DNA from: Acidimicrobiaceae bacterium
Lineage (GTDB): Bacteria; Actinomycetota; Acidimicrobiia; Acidimicrobiales; Palsa-688
Length of the DNA stretch: 12,991 nt
Direction of reading: 5' to 3'
Assembly (NCBI GenBank): GCA_003156795.1
Contig: PMHU01000143.1
Coordinates: forward strand, 48,445 to 61,435
Shown here: one piece after another, positions 6,031 through 12,674 of the stretch
Numbering within the stretch: the first letter of the stretch is position 1
Layout of the letters: each line of letters starts with the position of its first letter
The notes under the pieces: generated by a model
Databases searched by the model: none
The model's input: the letters and a program-made list of their open reading frames with translations, nothing else
Told to the model about the DNA's origin: nothing
Position numbers and translations under genes: made by a program

Positions 6031-6069
6031 TCCGGGAGCCGGTCGCAGCAGGCCCGAGTCGTTGACTGG

Positions 6070-6558
6070 TCAGCGCAGCTGATCGACGTGATGGATGCGG
6101 CCGGCGTGGCGCGTGAAGAGGACGTCGTTGTAGCCCTGTCCCGGGCCGACCATGTCGAACGTAAGGGGCGGCATGAAGGAAAGATAGAGTGCCTTTCGTC
6201 CATCCGCACCGAGATCGGTGGGAGGCGGAGCGGCGTGGAGGGTGTGACCGAAGTGGACCGTCACGTCCCCGGGCTCGGTCACAATCGGAGTGACCGGGAG
6301 TCCTTCGACTTCGCGGCGGCCTGGGAGCCGGGACGTGCCTTGGTGGGAGCCCGGGATCATGAGTAGCTGGCCGGCTTCAGCGGAGGCGGGATCGAGTTGG
6401 ATGCCCACGTTGAGCATCGGGCACCTGACGGGGTGGCCGCCCATGCCGCAGTCCCGGTGGAACGGCAGGTCGGCGAGACCCCCGGCCGCACCGGGGACCT
6501 TGATCACCACGCTGTTGCCATCGAGCCGGTCGGGGGCTTCACGGAGGTGGTCCACCAC
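6070..6558 (-). pseudogene. Phytanoyl-CoA dioxygenase-like gene, 3' fragment with the catalytic core
   Basis: This minus-strand frame carries the iron/2-oxoglutarate core of a PhyH-family dioxygenase. It holds GNSVVIKVPGAAGGLADLPF (14-33) running into HRDCGMGGH (34-42), with H34-x-D36 as two iron ligands. The distal part is GDVTVHFGHTLHAAPP (97-112), where H108 (or H105) is the third ligand, then R121 in RKALYLSF as the likely 2-oxoglutarate anchor. The only possible start is a GTG at 6558, with no ribosome binding site and no N-terminal part of the jelly roll. The preceding frame (6504-7244) encodes that missing N-terminal part, so this is the second half of one broken gene. In relatives, as I recall them, about 40 residues separate the two halves, suggesting a deletion as well as a frameshift near 6546-6556. 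Confidence 0.8.
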
Positions 6559-7244
6559 GAGCGGCGATCGTCGGGCCGGGCCCCGGCGATCGCCGCGGTC
6601 ACATCAGCTCGCAGCGCCTCGATCTCGTCGCGATCCATCACTTCCCGGAGATGTACGAACCCGGCCCGGCTCAGAAAATCGGCAGCCTCTTCGTGGGGGT
6701 CGGCGAGCGTGAAGGTCCGGGTGAAGTCGAGCGCCTCCCCCGACGCATCCAGCAGCTCGGGCGGATCGTCGATGTCGTACACGGCCTGTCCGTCGAAGGC
6801 GACCCGCAATGGTGGCTCCCAGCGCGCCATCTGTCCGAAGCTTCCTCTGGTGACTGCGAGTTGCTCGGCATAGAGCAGTGCGAAGCACGACCGCAACTCC
6901 CAAGCAAAAGCGCACCACTGGTCCTCGGCCATCTCGACGACCGTGTGGGCGTTCTCGTCGCCCGCCTCGACGACGAAGCTGTGGTCGATGGGACGGTAGG
7001 TGTAGGCCCTGCCGTCATCGAGTCGGAACGCGAGGGGACGGACGACGCTCGCGTCGGCATGCGAAAAGACCTGGCCTCTCGCTTCGAGGAGCTTCGGCAG
7101 CTCCTCACGGTGGAACCGATCAAAGTCGATCTGGCCAAATCGGTCGTTCTCCATGGAGCCAAACGTATCGCGGAGGTCCGCCGCCATGCGGTGCAGCCAT
7201 TCGCCATCGGGCCTGCGTCGCAGGTCCTCTTTGCGGGCGGGCAC
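6504..7244 (-). pseudogene. Phytanoyl-CoA dioxygenase-like gene, 5' fragment
   Basis: A 246-codon minus-strand frame from GTG at 7244. Residues 1-165 form an N-terminal domain I cannot name (rich in Trp/Phe, for example AEDQWCAFAWELRSCFALLY at about 106-125). From about 168 the start of a PhyH dioxygenase appears: ADFLSRAGFVHLREVMDRDE, then DDRRSWW. At that point the frame departs from the family and ends at W-TGA (6504). The continuation lies in another frame at 6070-6558. The product would lack both iron-binding motifs and so could not be an active dioxygenase. It begins 27 nt after the L,D-transpeptidase stop and is the last gene of the MarR operon. The GTG has a poor ribosome binding site; an ATG at codon 21 is an alternative start. 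The break is in the sequence; whether it is biological or an assembly error is open. Confidence 0.75.
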
Positions 7245-7271
7245 CTGAGCTGCGTCGTCAGCCGCGGCCGG

Positions 7272-8147
7272 TCAGAAGGCCGGTAGCTCGCTCGCGGGCC
7301 CCAAGACGATTTCGGGGCTGGCGGCTGGATCGAGCCAGCGGAGCAGCTGATCCAAATCGGCGAGGGGGATGCTCACGCATCCCGTGGTTGCCGTTCCGAT
7401 GTCGGCGTGAACGAAGATGGCGGAGCCCGCGTAGGGGACGGGTTCATAGGTGTTGTACTCCACCACGACGAAGCTGGGGTAGGCGTTTGTCTCGGTCCAG
7501 AGCGCCTCGCTGTCGCCTCCGAACGGAGGGGGCGTGCCGCAGGAGACGTGCTGGAAGGTGTTGTAGTCCGGGGAGGCGGGATCTTCGTCCCACCAGTCCC
7601 CGCACGTCAGGAGGTGGTAGGCGCCTCGGTATCCCGGGTTGGGGGCGTTGCCGTAGGCGAGCGACTCGATACCGAATCTTCCAGTGGGCGTGGTGCCGTC
7701 GCCTTCTCGGTGATGGTTGGAGAAACCGTTGGTCCCTATCCGTCCCGGCCACGGCCCGGCTGACATTTCCCAGCAGGGCCCGGCATGCGACCAAAGGGTA
7801 ACGGCGGCGGTTGTTGTGGAGGCGGTGGGGGCCGCCACCGTGATCAGCTCGGACGCGGCGCCGGTCGACGCCAGGCTTTCGGCAAGATTTCTCGGGCAAC
7901 CGGCAGTCGTCCCCGTCGAGGGTTTGGCGGTAGTCGGTGGCGGAGCCGGTCGAGTCGTCCCCGCCGTCGGTGGCGGCGGCGGCGAAGTCGTGCTCGTAGC
8001 GACCGGGGCGACCGTGCTGAACACCCTTGGAGTCGAAGTCGTGGTTGCCGCCGAGATCGGAGCACGATGCCCGCTCCCGCAGGCACCAGCCAGCACGACT
8101 AGAGCAGTCGCCCCGACGATGGCTCTGGGCCGCAGAGCTGCTCCCAT
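7272..8147 (-). CDS. L,D-transpeptidase (YkuD domain) lipoprotein
   Basis: A 291-residue predicted extracytoplasmic lipoprotein that would form 3-3 peptidoglycan cross-links or attach proteins to the wall. An N-terminal signal helix (6-21) leads to LAGAC with lipid-modified C23; the -3 residue is Ala, a weaker lipobox. Residues 34-82 are a Thr/Pro/Ser-rich linker of the kind that spans the wall. The YkuD domain follows at about 103-285. It includes NHHREGDGTTPTGRFGI (144-160) and the catalytic region IFVHADIGTATTGCVSIPL (244-262), with H247 and nucleophile C257 in the T-T-G-C-V-S variant of S-H-G-C-x-R. The extra cysteines C125, C182 and C203 may form disulfides. The ATG at 8147 was chosen for the signal peptide; an AGGAG lies rather far upstream (15 nt). 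It sits inside a MarR-headed operon 18 nt after the small MCTY protein gene, an uncommon setting for a cell-wall enzyme. Confidence 0.88.
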   Translation of the reverse strand: MGAALRPRAIVGATALVVLAGACGSGHRAPISAATTTSTPRVFSTVAPVATSTTSPPPPPTAGTTRPAPPPTTAKPSTGTTAGCPRNLAESLASTGAASELITVAAPTASTTTAAVTLWSHAGPCWEMSAGPWPGRIGTNGFSNHHREGDGTTPTGRFGIESLAYGNAPNPGYRGAYHLLTCGDWWDEDPASPDYNTFQHVSCGTPPPFGGDSEALWTETNAYPSFVVVEYNTYEPVPYAGSAIFVHADIGTATTGCVSIPLADLDQLLRWLDPAASPEIVLGPASELPAF

Positions 8148-8165
8148 CGACTGGCGACTGAGCTC

Positions 8166-8438
8166 CTACTCGACGGCCGCGAGATCCAGGGGCGCCGACG
8201 CCAAAGCCGATTGGATGGCGCCGATCAACCGGCGGGCGGAGTCGGCGGTCAGCTCGATGGCGACCCGCGCCGCTGGGCCTTGGGCTGGGTTGGCCAGGTC
8301 GATGTTGAGGGTGTGGTCGGCCATGGTGTGGACGGGATGGTCGAAGTAGACGGTGACGTCAGAAACGTGCTGCCACGTGCCGTTGGGTCCCTTGGCGCTG
8401 CCTTCGATTGGTTCGCGAACAGTGACGTAAGTGCACAC
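8166..8438 (-). CDS. Small conserved MCTY protein of unknown function (resembles DUF6295)
   Basis: A 90-residue protein beginning MCTYVTVREPIEGSAKGP. A beta-rich core follows (WQHVSDVTVYFDHPVHTMAD, 22-41, then HTLNIDLANP, 42-51) and a C-terminal helix (64-82). I recall near-identical layouts (MCTY start, VYFDHPVHxxxxHTLNIDF) in small actinobacterial proteins named DUF6295, but could not check this. H34, H37 and H42 with D33 form a compact His/Asp cluster that could hold a metal; this is only a suggestion. The GTG start at 8438 is well supported: the upstream TGA is separated by only CCC, and GGAG lies 8 nt before the GTG, inside the end of the hydrolase gene, so translation is probably coupled. 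Function unknown. Confidence 0.78.
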   Translation of the reverse strand: MCTYVTVREPIEGSAKGPNGTWQHVSDVTVYFDHPVHTMADHTLNIDLANPAQGPAARVAIELTADSARRLIGAIQSALASAPLDLAAVE

Positions 8439-8441
8439 GGG

Positions 8442-9182
8442 TCAGGCTCCGAGATGTTTGGCGTAGAAGGCTCCGATCTTCTCCCACCCATCGTTGGCGG
8501 CGGCCACGTTGTAGGAGGGGCGGTCGACGGAGAAGAAGGCATGACCGGCGCCTTCGTAGCTATGGAATTCAAACTGCTTGTCGTGTTCGGTGAGGATCTG
8601 CTCGAGTTCGGCGACCTGCTCGGGACCCGGGAACTTGTCTTCGAGCCCAAAAAGGCCGAGCAGGGGCGCCCGCAGGTTGGCCAGCTGGCTCACCAAGTTG
8701 GTGACTTGTAGGGGAAACCCGTCGGGAGGAGTGCCGGTTACGAAGGCGCCGTAGCAATCGACGGCGGCGTCGAGGTCGAGGTTGCAGGCGGCCAGGACGC
8801 TCTGGCGTCCACCCGAGCAGTAACCGATCACGCCGACCTTGCCGTTGGATGTCGCCAGAGCTCGCAAGTAGCTGCTGGCTCCTGCGACGTCACCGATCAG
8901 GCGTGAATCGGGAACGCCACCTTGAGCCCGCACCGTCGCCGCCGCGTCGCCTGGATCCGCTCCAGGCGCCTCGCGCCAGTAGAGGTTGGGGACGATGGTG
9001 TTGTAACCGAGCTCGGCAAAGCGACGCCCGATCTCCTTGGTGGCCCGGTCATATCCGGGCATGTGATGGATGACGATCACTCCGCCGCGGTGGCCCCCGG
9101 CGTCCGGGGAAGCCACGTAGGCCTCGATGTCCGCGCCTTCATGGCCGGTGATCTTGATGGTGTGGGCAGTGAGGTCGCTCAT
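8442..9182 (-). CDS. Dienelactone hydrolase family protein
   Basis: A 246-residue cytosolic alpha/beta hydrolase of the dienelactone hydrolase (carboxymethylenebutenolidase) family. The nucleophile elbow is GVIGYCSGGR (117-126), with cysteine C122 as in true dienelactone hydrolases rather than serine. Acid D182 lies in LFGLEDKFPG (177-186) and H214 in YEGAGHAFF (209-217), completing the Cys-Asp-His triad. The oxyanion-side segment VIVIHHMPGYDRATKEIGRR (35-54) is also typical. The length matches the family. It hydrolyses esters or lactones, and the true substrate is unknown. Lying 9 nt after a DHA2 exporter gene under a MarR regulator, it may detoxify a compound that the exporter removes. The ATG at 9182 has only a weak ribosome binding site and probably relies on read-through from the exporter gene. 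Confidence 0.9.
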   Translation of the reverse strand: MSDLTAHTIKITGHEGADIEAYVASPDAGGHRGGVIVIHHMPGYDRATKEIGRRFAELGYNTIVPNLYWREAPGADPGDAAATVRAQGGVPDSRLIGDVAGASSYLRALATSNGKVGVIGYCSGGRQSVLAACNLDLDAAVDCYGAFVTGTPPDGFPLQVTNLVSQLANLRAPLLGLFGLEDKFPGPEQVAELEQILTEHDKQFEFHSYEGAGHAFFSVDRPSYNVAAANDGWEKIGAFYAKHLGA

Positions 9183-9191
9183 GGCTTTGAT

Positions 9192-10928
9192 TTAACCATC
9201 CTGATCGGCGACGAGGTCGGTCTCGTCGGGGTTGTAGTACTGGCCGCCGCGCATCAGTGACACGACCGCCGCGATCACCCCCATGGCTGTGGCAGCCGCA
9301 AACACGACGACCAGCCCGTGGTGGAACGGAGCCGATATCAGCTCGGGGAAGAACGTCCGGCCCGTCAGCACGTCCGCGTTATGGACGGGCAGCCTGTGGA
9401 GTATTCCGCTGGGCCCGAGGAGCGTCTGAACCGGGTTGAAGCCGAGGAATGCGGCGAACACGGTCGAGACGGGCGGGAGGGCGGCGACGTGGGCGGCGAT
9501 CTTGGTAGGTACGCCTTGGGCGTGCAGCCCGGCAGAGAGCGTATGGGGGAGCTTCGAGTGCAGGCCGGCGATCAGCAAGGAGAAGAACACGCCGATCGAC
9601 ACCGACGTACCTGAGTTCTGGAAGGTGGCGCGCATGCCCGATGCCGCCCCCCGTTGGGAGGCGGGCACGCTGCTCATGATGGCCGAGGTGTTGGGAGCGG
9701 CGAACATCCCCGAGCCGATCCCGTTGAGCGCGATGAGTGCCGCGAACTGCCAGTACGAGAAATCGATCGGCAACAGCAGTAGGCCCACGAATGAGAACGC
9801 GAAGATGGCCATTCCGGCGGTGGCGAAAGCGCGCGCCCCATACCGGTCGGACAGGTAGCCGCTGAGCGGGCCGGAGACCAGGAAGCCGCCCGTGAGCGGC
9901 AGCAGGAAGATGCCGGCCCACAGTGGAGTGTCGGAGAAGCTGTAGCCGTGCAATGGCAGCCATATGCCCTGCAACCAGATGATCAGCATGAATTGCATTC
10001 CGCCCCGCGCCATCGAGGCCAGCAAAGCTGTCATGGTCCCGGAGGCGAACGCCCGGATCCGGAACAACCCCAGTCTGAACATGGGCTCCGCCACCCGGGT
10101 CTCGATGACGGCGAAGACCCCCAGCAGAGCCACACCACCAGCCAGCCCTGCAATGACTTTCGGGTTCCCCCAACCCATGGTGTCGTGCTCGTAGGGCTGT
10201 ATCCCGTAGGTGATGGCGATCAGCACCAGCCCCAAGCCCGCCGCGAACGTGACGTTGCCCCACCAGTCGATCCGGCCCGGGTTGCGCGTCGAGGTCTCGC
10301 GCAGTTTTCGGTAGGCCCATACCGTCCCGAAGACACCGAACGGCACGTTGACCCAGAAGACCGCCCGCCAATCCCACGCAGCCAGCAGCCCGCCCGCAAC
10401 CAGCCCTATGAACTGACCTGACAGGGCCATGATCTGGTTGATCCCCATGGCCATGCCGCGCTGCTCCGCCGGAAAGGCGTCGGTCAGGATGGCTGCCGAG
10501 TTGGCCATCAGCATCGATCCGCCAGTCGCTTGGACGAGCCTCCACACGATCAACCAGATCGCTCCGGCCCCGCCGCGTGCCGGGTCGAGGGACAGGGCGA
10601 TCGAGGCGCAGGTGAAGACCACGAAGCCGAGGTTGTAGATGCGTACCCGCCCCACCATGTCCCCCAGCCGGCCGAGCGTCACCACCAGCACGGCCGTCAC
10701 CAGCAGGTAACCCATGATCATCCACAGCAGGTAGCTGATGTTGCCCGGCGCCAGCGGATTGAGGCCGATGCCCCGGAAGATGGCCGGCATGGCGATGATC
10801 ACGATCGAACTGTCCAAAATCGCCATGAACATGCCCAGTGAGGTGTTGGAGAGCGCGATCCACTTGTACCGATCATCCGGTCCCGATTCGACGACTACCT
10901 GGTCGCCTTGTGTCGTGGTCTCAGACAA
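9192..10928 (-). CDS. DHA2-family (14-TM) MFS drug exporter
   Basis: A 578-residue inner-membrane drug:proton antiporter of the EmrB/QacA (DHA2) type. Helix 1 carries MFMAILDSSIVIIAMPAI (33-50) with the membrane acidic residue D39 (motif D1). Motif A is GRLGDMVGRVRIY (86-98), motif B is WRLVQATGGSML (129-140) with R130, and motif C is GQFIGLVAGGLLA (171-183), the antiporter signature. Its length and the hydrophobic pattern fit 14 helices. The start is a TTG at 10928 overlapping the marR stop by 8 nt; it gives the plausible N-terminus MSETTTQGDQ, and no ATG is available nearby. Overlap with marR implies translational coupling and repression by MarR. Downstream genes follow with short gaps. The substrate cannot be read from sequence. 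Confidence 0.93.
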   Translation of the reverse strand: MSETTTQGDQVVVESGPDDRYKWIALSNTSLGMFMAILDSSIVIIAMPAIFRGIGLNPLAPGNISYLLWMIMGYLLVTAVLVVTLGRLGDMVGRVRIYNLGFVVFTCASIALSLDPARGGAGAIWLIVWRLVQATGGSMLMANSAAILTDAFPAEQRGMAMGINQIMALSGQFIGLVAGGLLAAWDWRAVFWVNVPFGVFGTVWAYRKLRETSTRNPGRIDWWGNVTFAAGLGLVLIAITYGIQPYEHDTMGWGNPKVIAGLAGGVALLGVFAVIETRVAEPMFRLGLFRIRAFASGTMTALLASMARGGMQFMLIIWLQGIWLPLHGYSFSDTPLWAGIFLLPLTGGFLVSGPLSGYLSDRYGARAFATAGMAIFAFSFVGLLLLPIDFSYWQFAALIALNGIGSGMFAAPNTSAIMSSVPASQRGAASGMRATFQNSGTSVSIGVFFSLLIAGLHSKLPHTLSAGLHAQGVPTKIAAHVAALPPVSTVFAAFLGFNPVQTLLGPSGILHRLPVHNADVLTGRTFFPELISAPFHHGLVVVFAAATAMGVIAAVVSLMRGGQYYNPDETDLVADQDG

Positions 10929-11361
10929 GCTGGCCCAGCCGTTCGAGTAGCGGTATGGCGTCGATGAGTTGACGCTGCTCGGATGGAGACAGTCCTTCTG
11001 TGATGGCCCGGGCCAACCGCCGGGCTTTCTCCTGTCTGACGCCCTGCAGGCTCTGCCGGCCGGCAGCTGTCATGGACATGAGCACGCGGCGTCCGTCGGA
11101 AGGATCTGGGCTGCGCGAAACCAGCCCACGATCCTGAAGGGCGGCGAGGATGGCTCCCATGGACTGCGGCCTGATCTGTTCTCCTGCTGCGAGGGCGCCT
11201 GGTGTCGAGGACCCCTCTCGCTCGAGTCGGACCAGCACCGACGCTTGAGACAGCGTCACCTCCCCGTCGACGTGGACCTGCCTCAGCCGGCGCACGAGGG
11301 GCCCGAGGCAGGCCCGTAGCTCTCCGGCCGCACGATCGACTTCGGGAGCGATCCTCGTCAC
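10921..11361 (-). CDS. MarR-family transcriptional regulator
   Basis: A 146-residue winged-helix dimer of the MarR family, usually a repressor released by phenolic or lipophilic ligands. The N-terminal dimer helix spans about 5-30. The HTH follows, including LSQASVLVRLEREG (37-50) and recognition-helix segment IRPQSMGAILAALQDRGLVS (63-82). The wing DPSDGRRVLMSMT (86-98) is typical of the family, with conserved D89 and R91. The C-terminal dimer helices are at 100-146. The GTG at 11361 lies 7 nt behind a TAGGCT -10 box with no ribosome binding site, so the message may be leaderless. Inverted repeats overlap that promoter, suggesting autorepression. Its stop overlaps the TTG of the DHA2 exporter, making the exporter and the genes behind it its likely targets. 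Confidence 0.93.
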   Translation of the reverse strand: MTRIAPEVDRAAGELRACLGPLVRRLRQVHVDGEVTLSQASVLVRLEREGSSTPGALAAGEQIRPQSMGAILAALQDRGLVSRSPDPSDGRRVLMSMTAAGRQSLQGVRQEKARRLARAITEGLSPSEQRQLIDAIPLLERLGQLV

Positions 11362-11397
11362 ATCCCTAAGCCTAGACTTAGCAGTTCAGGCTTACAA
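11362..11397 (-). promoter_or_regulatory. marR operon promoter and operator
   Basis: Minus strand: -35 TTGTAA (11392-11397), 17-bp spacer, -10 TAGGCT (11369-11374), 7 nt to the GTG. Two inverted repeats overlap it. One has arms TAAGCCT (11367-11373) and AGGCTTA (11388-11394). The other has arms CTAAG (11366-11370) and CTTAG (11377-11381). The wide one runs exactly from the -10 into the -35, the usual place for a MarR dimer to block polymerase. Repeats seen directly; roles inferred. Confidence 0.6.
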
Positions 11398-11583
11398 ACT
11401 GCTCCAAATTTCGTCCGTCCGGCCCCTTCTCGGGGCGGCTCCGGGACGCCGGCCAGAGCGGCCGTCTTCTTCTTCTTGTCTTACGAAGCCCAAACATTCC
11501 TCATATGGGACGAAAATCTGGCCGATTTATCTTTAGGTTGCATGCCGGCCGCCCGAGTCGGTCTAGCCATAGGAGTACCTGAA
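11398..11583. other. Intergenic region between marR and the secreted protein gene
   Basis: Divergent spacer. It holds a small GC hairpin, GCCCC (11422-11426) and GGGGC (11432-11436) with a 5-nt loop, and a run of TTC repeats at 11465-11476. An AT-rich stretch around 11483-11535 includes TATCTT at 11528-11533, a possible -10 box for the plus-strand gene without a clear -35. AGGAG at 11571-11575 is the ribosome binding site for the ATG at 11584. Confidence 0.4.
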
Positions 11584-12297
11584 ATGAATCGTTCTGTCCG
11601 CTTCGCAATCGCCGGCACCGCCGTCGCGGCGTGCGCGTCGGTGGGGTTGGCGACACCCGTATGGGCTGCCGGCTCAGCGTCCACATCCTTGGGAGCCCGG
11701 GCCCTGACTGAGATCAAAGCCAACGCCGCTTCAGCCATATCGCTCCGTTTGAGTGCGCTCACAACGGCAATATCGGCGGTCAACAACAACGTGTGGCTGA
11801 CCTCGAGCGACAAGTCGACCCTGCTCAACACCCTCGACGGAGACCAGTCCAATCTGACCGCGCTGGCCCCGAAAATCCAAGCCGATACCACGATCCCCCA
11901 GGCCAGGACTGACGCCCAGTCGATAGTCCTCACCTACCGGGTATTCGCCCTCGCCATCCCCCAGGTCCGGCTGTCGGCGGCGACTGACGACATCATCGGG
12001 GGCGCGCTGGTCCGCTTGGGGGACGCCAAGAATCGGCTGTCCGGCCTGCTTTCCGGGGTCGACTCCAGCAAGGACACCCCCGCAGTCCAGGCTCTCATGA
12101 GCGATCTCGCCAACAGAATTCAGACCGTCACGACCGCAACATCCGGGCTTTCAGCCAGCATCCTCGCCCTCACTCCGGCTGAATACGACGCCAACTACAC
12201 CCTCCTGTCCGCCCCTAGGCAGACTCTCGTTACGTCCGGGTACAACCTGGGCGAAGCCCGCAACGACATCGAGACGGTCGTAGGAGATCTGAAGTGA
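11584..12297 (+). CDS. Secreted helical protein of unknown function
   Basis: A 237-residue exported protein. A Sec signal peptide occupies residues 1-28: positively charged start, hydrophobic core 7-22, and a V-W-A site with cleavage probably after A28. The mature part has no cysteine and looks all-helical, rich in Ala, Leu, Ser, Thr and Asp. It includes VWLTSSDKSTLLNTLDGDQS (about 75-94), LTALAPKIQADTTIPQAR (about 96-113) and YRVFALAIPQVRLSAA (about 121-136). I recall the LTSSDKxxL / KIQADTT / YRVF pattern in many uncharacterised actinobacterial secreted proteins, but know no function. An open frame upstream would add 36 residues, but the ATG at 11584 with AGGAG 8 nt before it and an intact signal peptide is clearly the start. 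Its TGA overlaps the GTG of the lipoprotein gene, so the two are coupled. A response regulator gene follows. Confidence 0.82.
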   Translation: MNRSVRFAIAGTAVAACASVGLATPVWAAGSASTSLGARALTEIKANAASAISLRLSALTTAISAVNNNVWLTSSDKSTLLNTLDGDQSNLTALAPKIQADTTIPQARTDAQSIVLTYRVFALAIPQVRLSAATDDIIGGALVRLGDAKNRLSGLLSGVDSSKDTPAVQALMSDLANRIQTVTTATSGLSASILALTPAEYDANYTLLSAPRQTLVTSGYNLGEARNDIETVVGDLK

Positions 12298-12608
12298 TCC
12301 GGGGTCGAGTTCTCGGGGCCGGTACAGCAACTTTGTTTGCCGTCCTTCTGATCTCAGGGTGCGGGTCCACCAGCCACACGGCCGAGCCCGGCGTGACGTC
12401 GGCGCCGAGTCATGCCAGCGCCTCCACCAACGCTGGATCGGCGTCGTCGGCAACGGACACGGCGGCACCACAGGAAGGGGCCCAGGACCAGTCGAGCCAG
12501 ATTGCTGCCATCGAACACGACGTGTCCCAGGCCAATGCGGCCGACTCTCAGGTCCAAATCGACCTCAACGCGGCGGCGGCCGCGCAAGCCCAAAACGACA
12601 GCCCCTAA
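12294..12608 (+). CDS. Small Ala/Ser-rich lipoprotein
   Basis: A 104-residue predicted lipoprotein. The signal peptide (1-22) ends in LLISGC, a good lipobox with C23 as the lipidated residue. Residues 24-68 are low-complexity Ser/Ala/Thr, probably disordered, followed by a helical tail, IAAIEHDVSQANAADSQVQI (69-88), rich in Ala, Gln and Asp that could form a coiled coil. No catalytic motif is visible. The GTG start overlaps the previous stop (GTGA at 12294-12297), and AGGAG lies 7 nt upstream, so translation is coupled to the secreted protein gene. Membrane-anchored partner of the secreted helical protein is a reasonable inference; no function is known. Confidence 0.8.
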   Translation: MIRGRVLGAGTATLFAVLLISGCGSTSHTAEPGVTSAPSHASASTNAGSASSATDTAAPQEGAQDQSSQIAAIEHDVSQANAADSQVQIDLNAAAAAQAQNDSP

Positions 12609-12619
12609 ATAAGAGGCCT

Positions 12620-12643
12620 GCCGTTCCGACGGCGGTATCCGCC
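12620..12643 (+). terminator. Overlapping hairpins after the lipoprotein gene
   Basis: Two alternative stems share bases. GCCGT (12620-12624) pairs with ACGGC (12629-12633) around TCCG, and GGCGG (12631-12635) pairs with CCGCC (12639-12643) around TAT. The second is followed by AATCCTTTCC, a weak T-containing tail. They lie 11-35 nt after the stop and before the response regulator gene, so they are a likely weak terminator or attenuator. Only one stem can form at a time. Confidence 0.4.
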
Positions 12644-12674
12644 AATCCTTTCCGTGCCTATCTACGATGGGGTG

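Noticed and set aside
6031..6069. A bidirectional terminator between the convergent phosphotransferase and dioxygenase genes
   Set aside because: No stem of useful length with a short loop or T-run was found in these 39 bases.
9379..10863. A 494-residue open frame on the same strand as the exporter
   Set aside because: It is an alternative frame of the DHA2 transporter gene, His/Arg/Ala/Gly-rich with no membrane helices, whereas the other frame has all MFS motifs.
11465..11482. TTC repeats upstream of the secreted protein gene, considered as a microsatellite phase-variation tract
   Set aside because: Only about four imperfect units, not within a promoter spacer that I can define.
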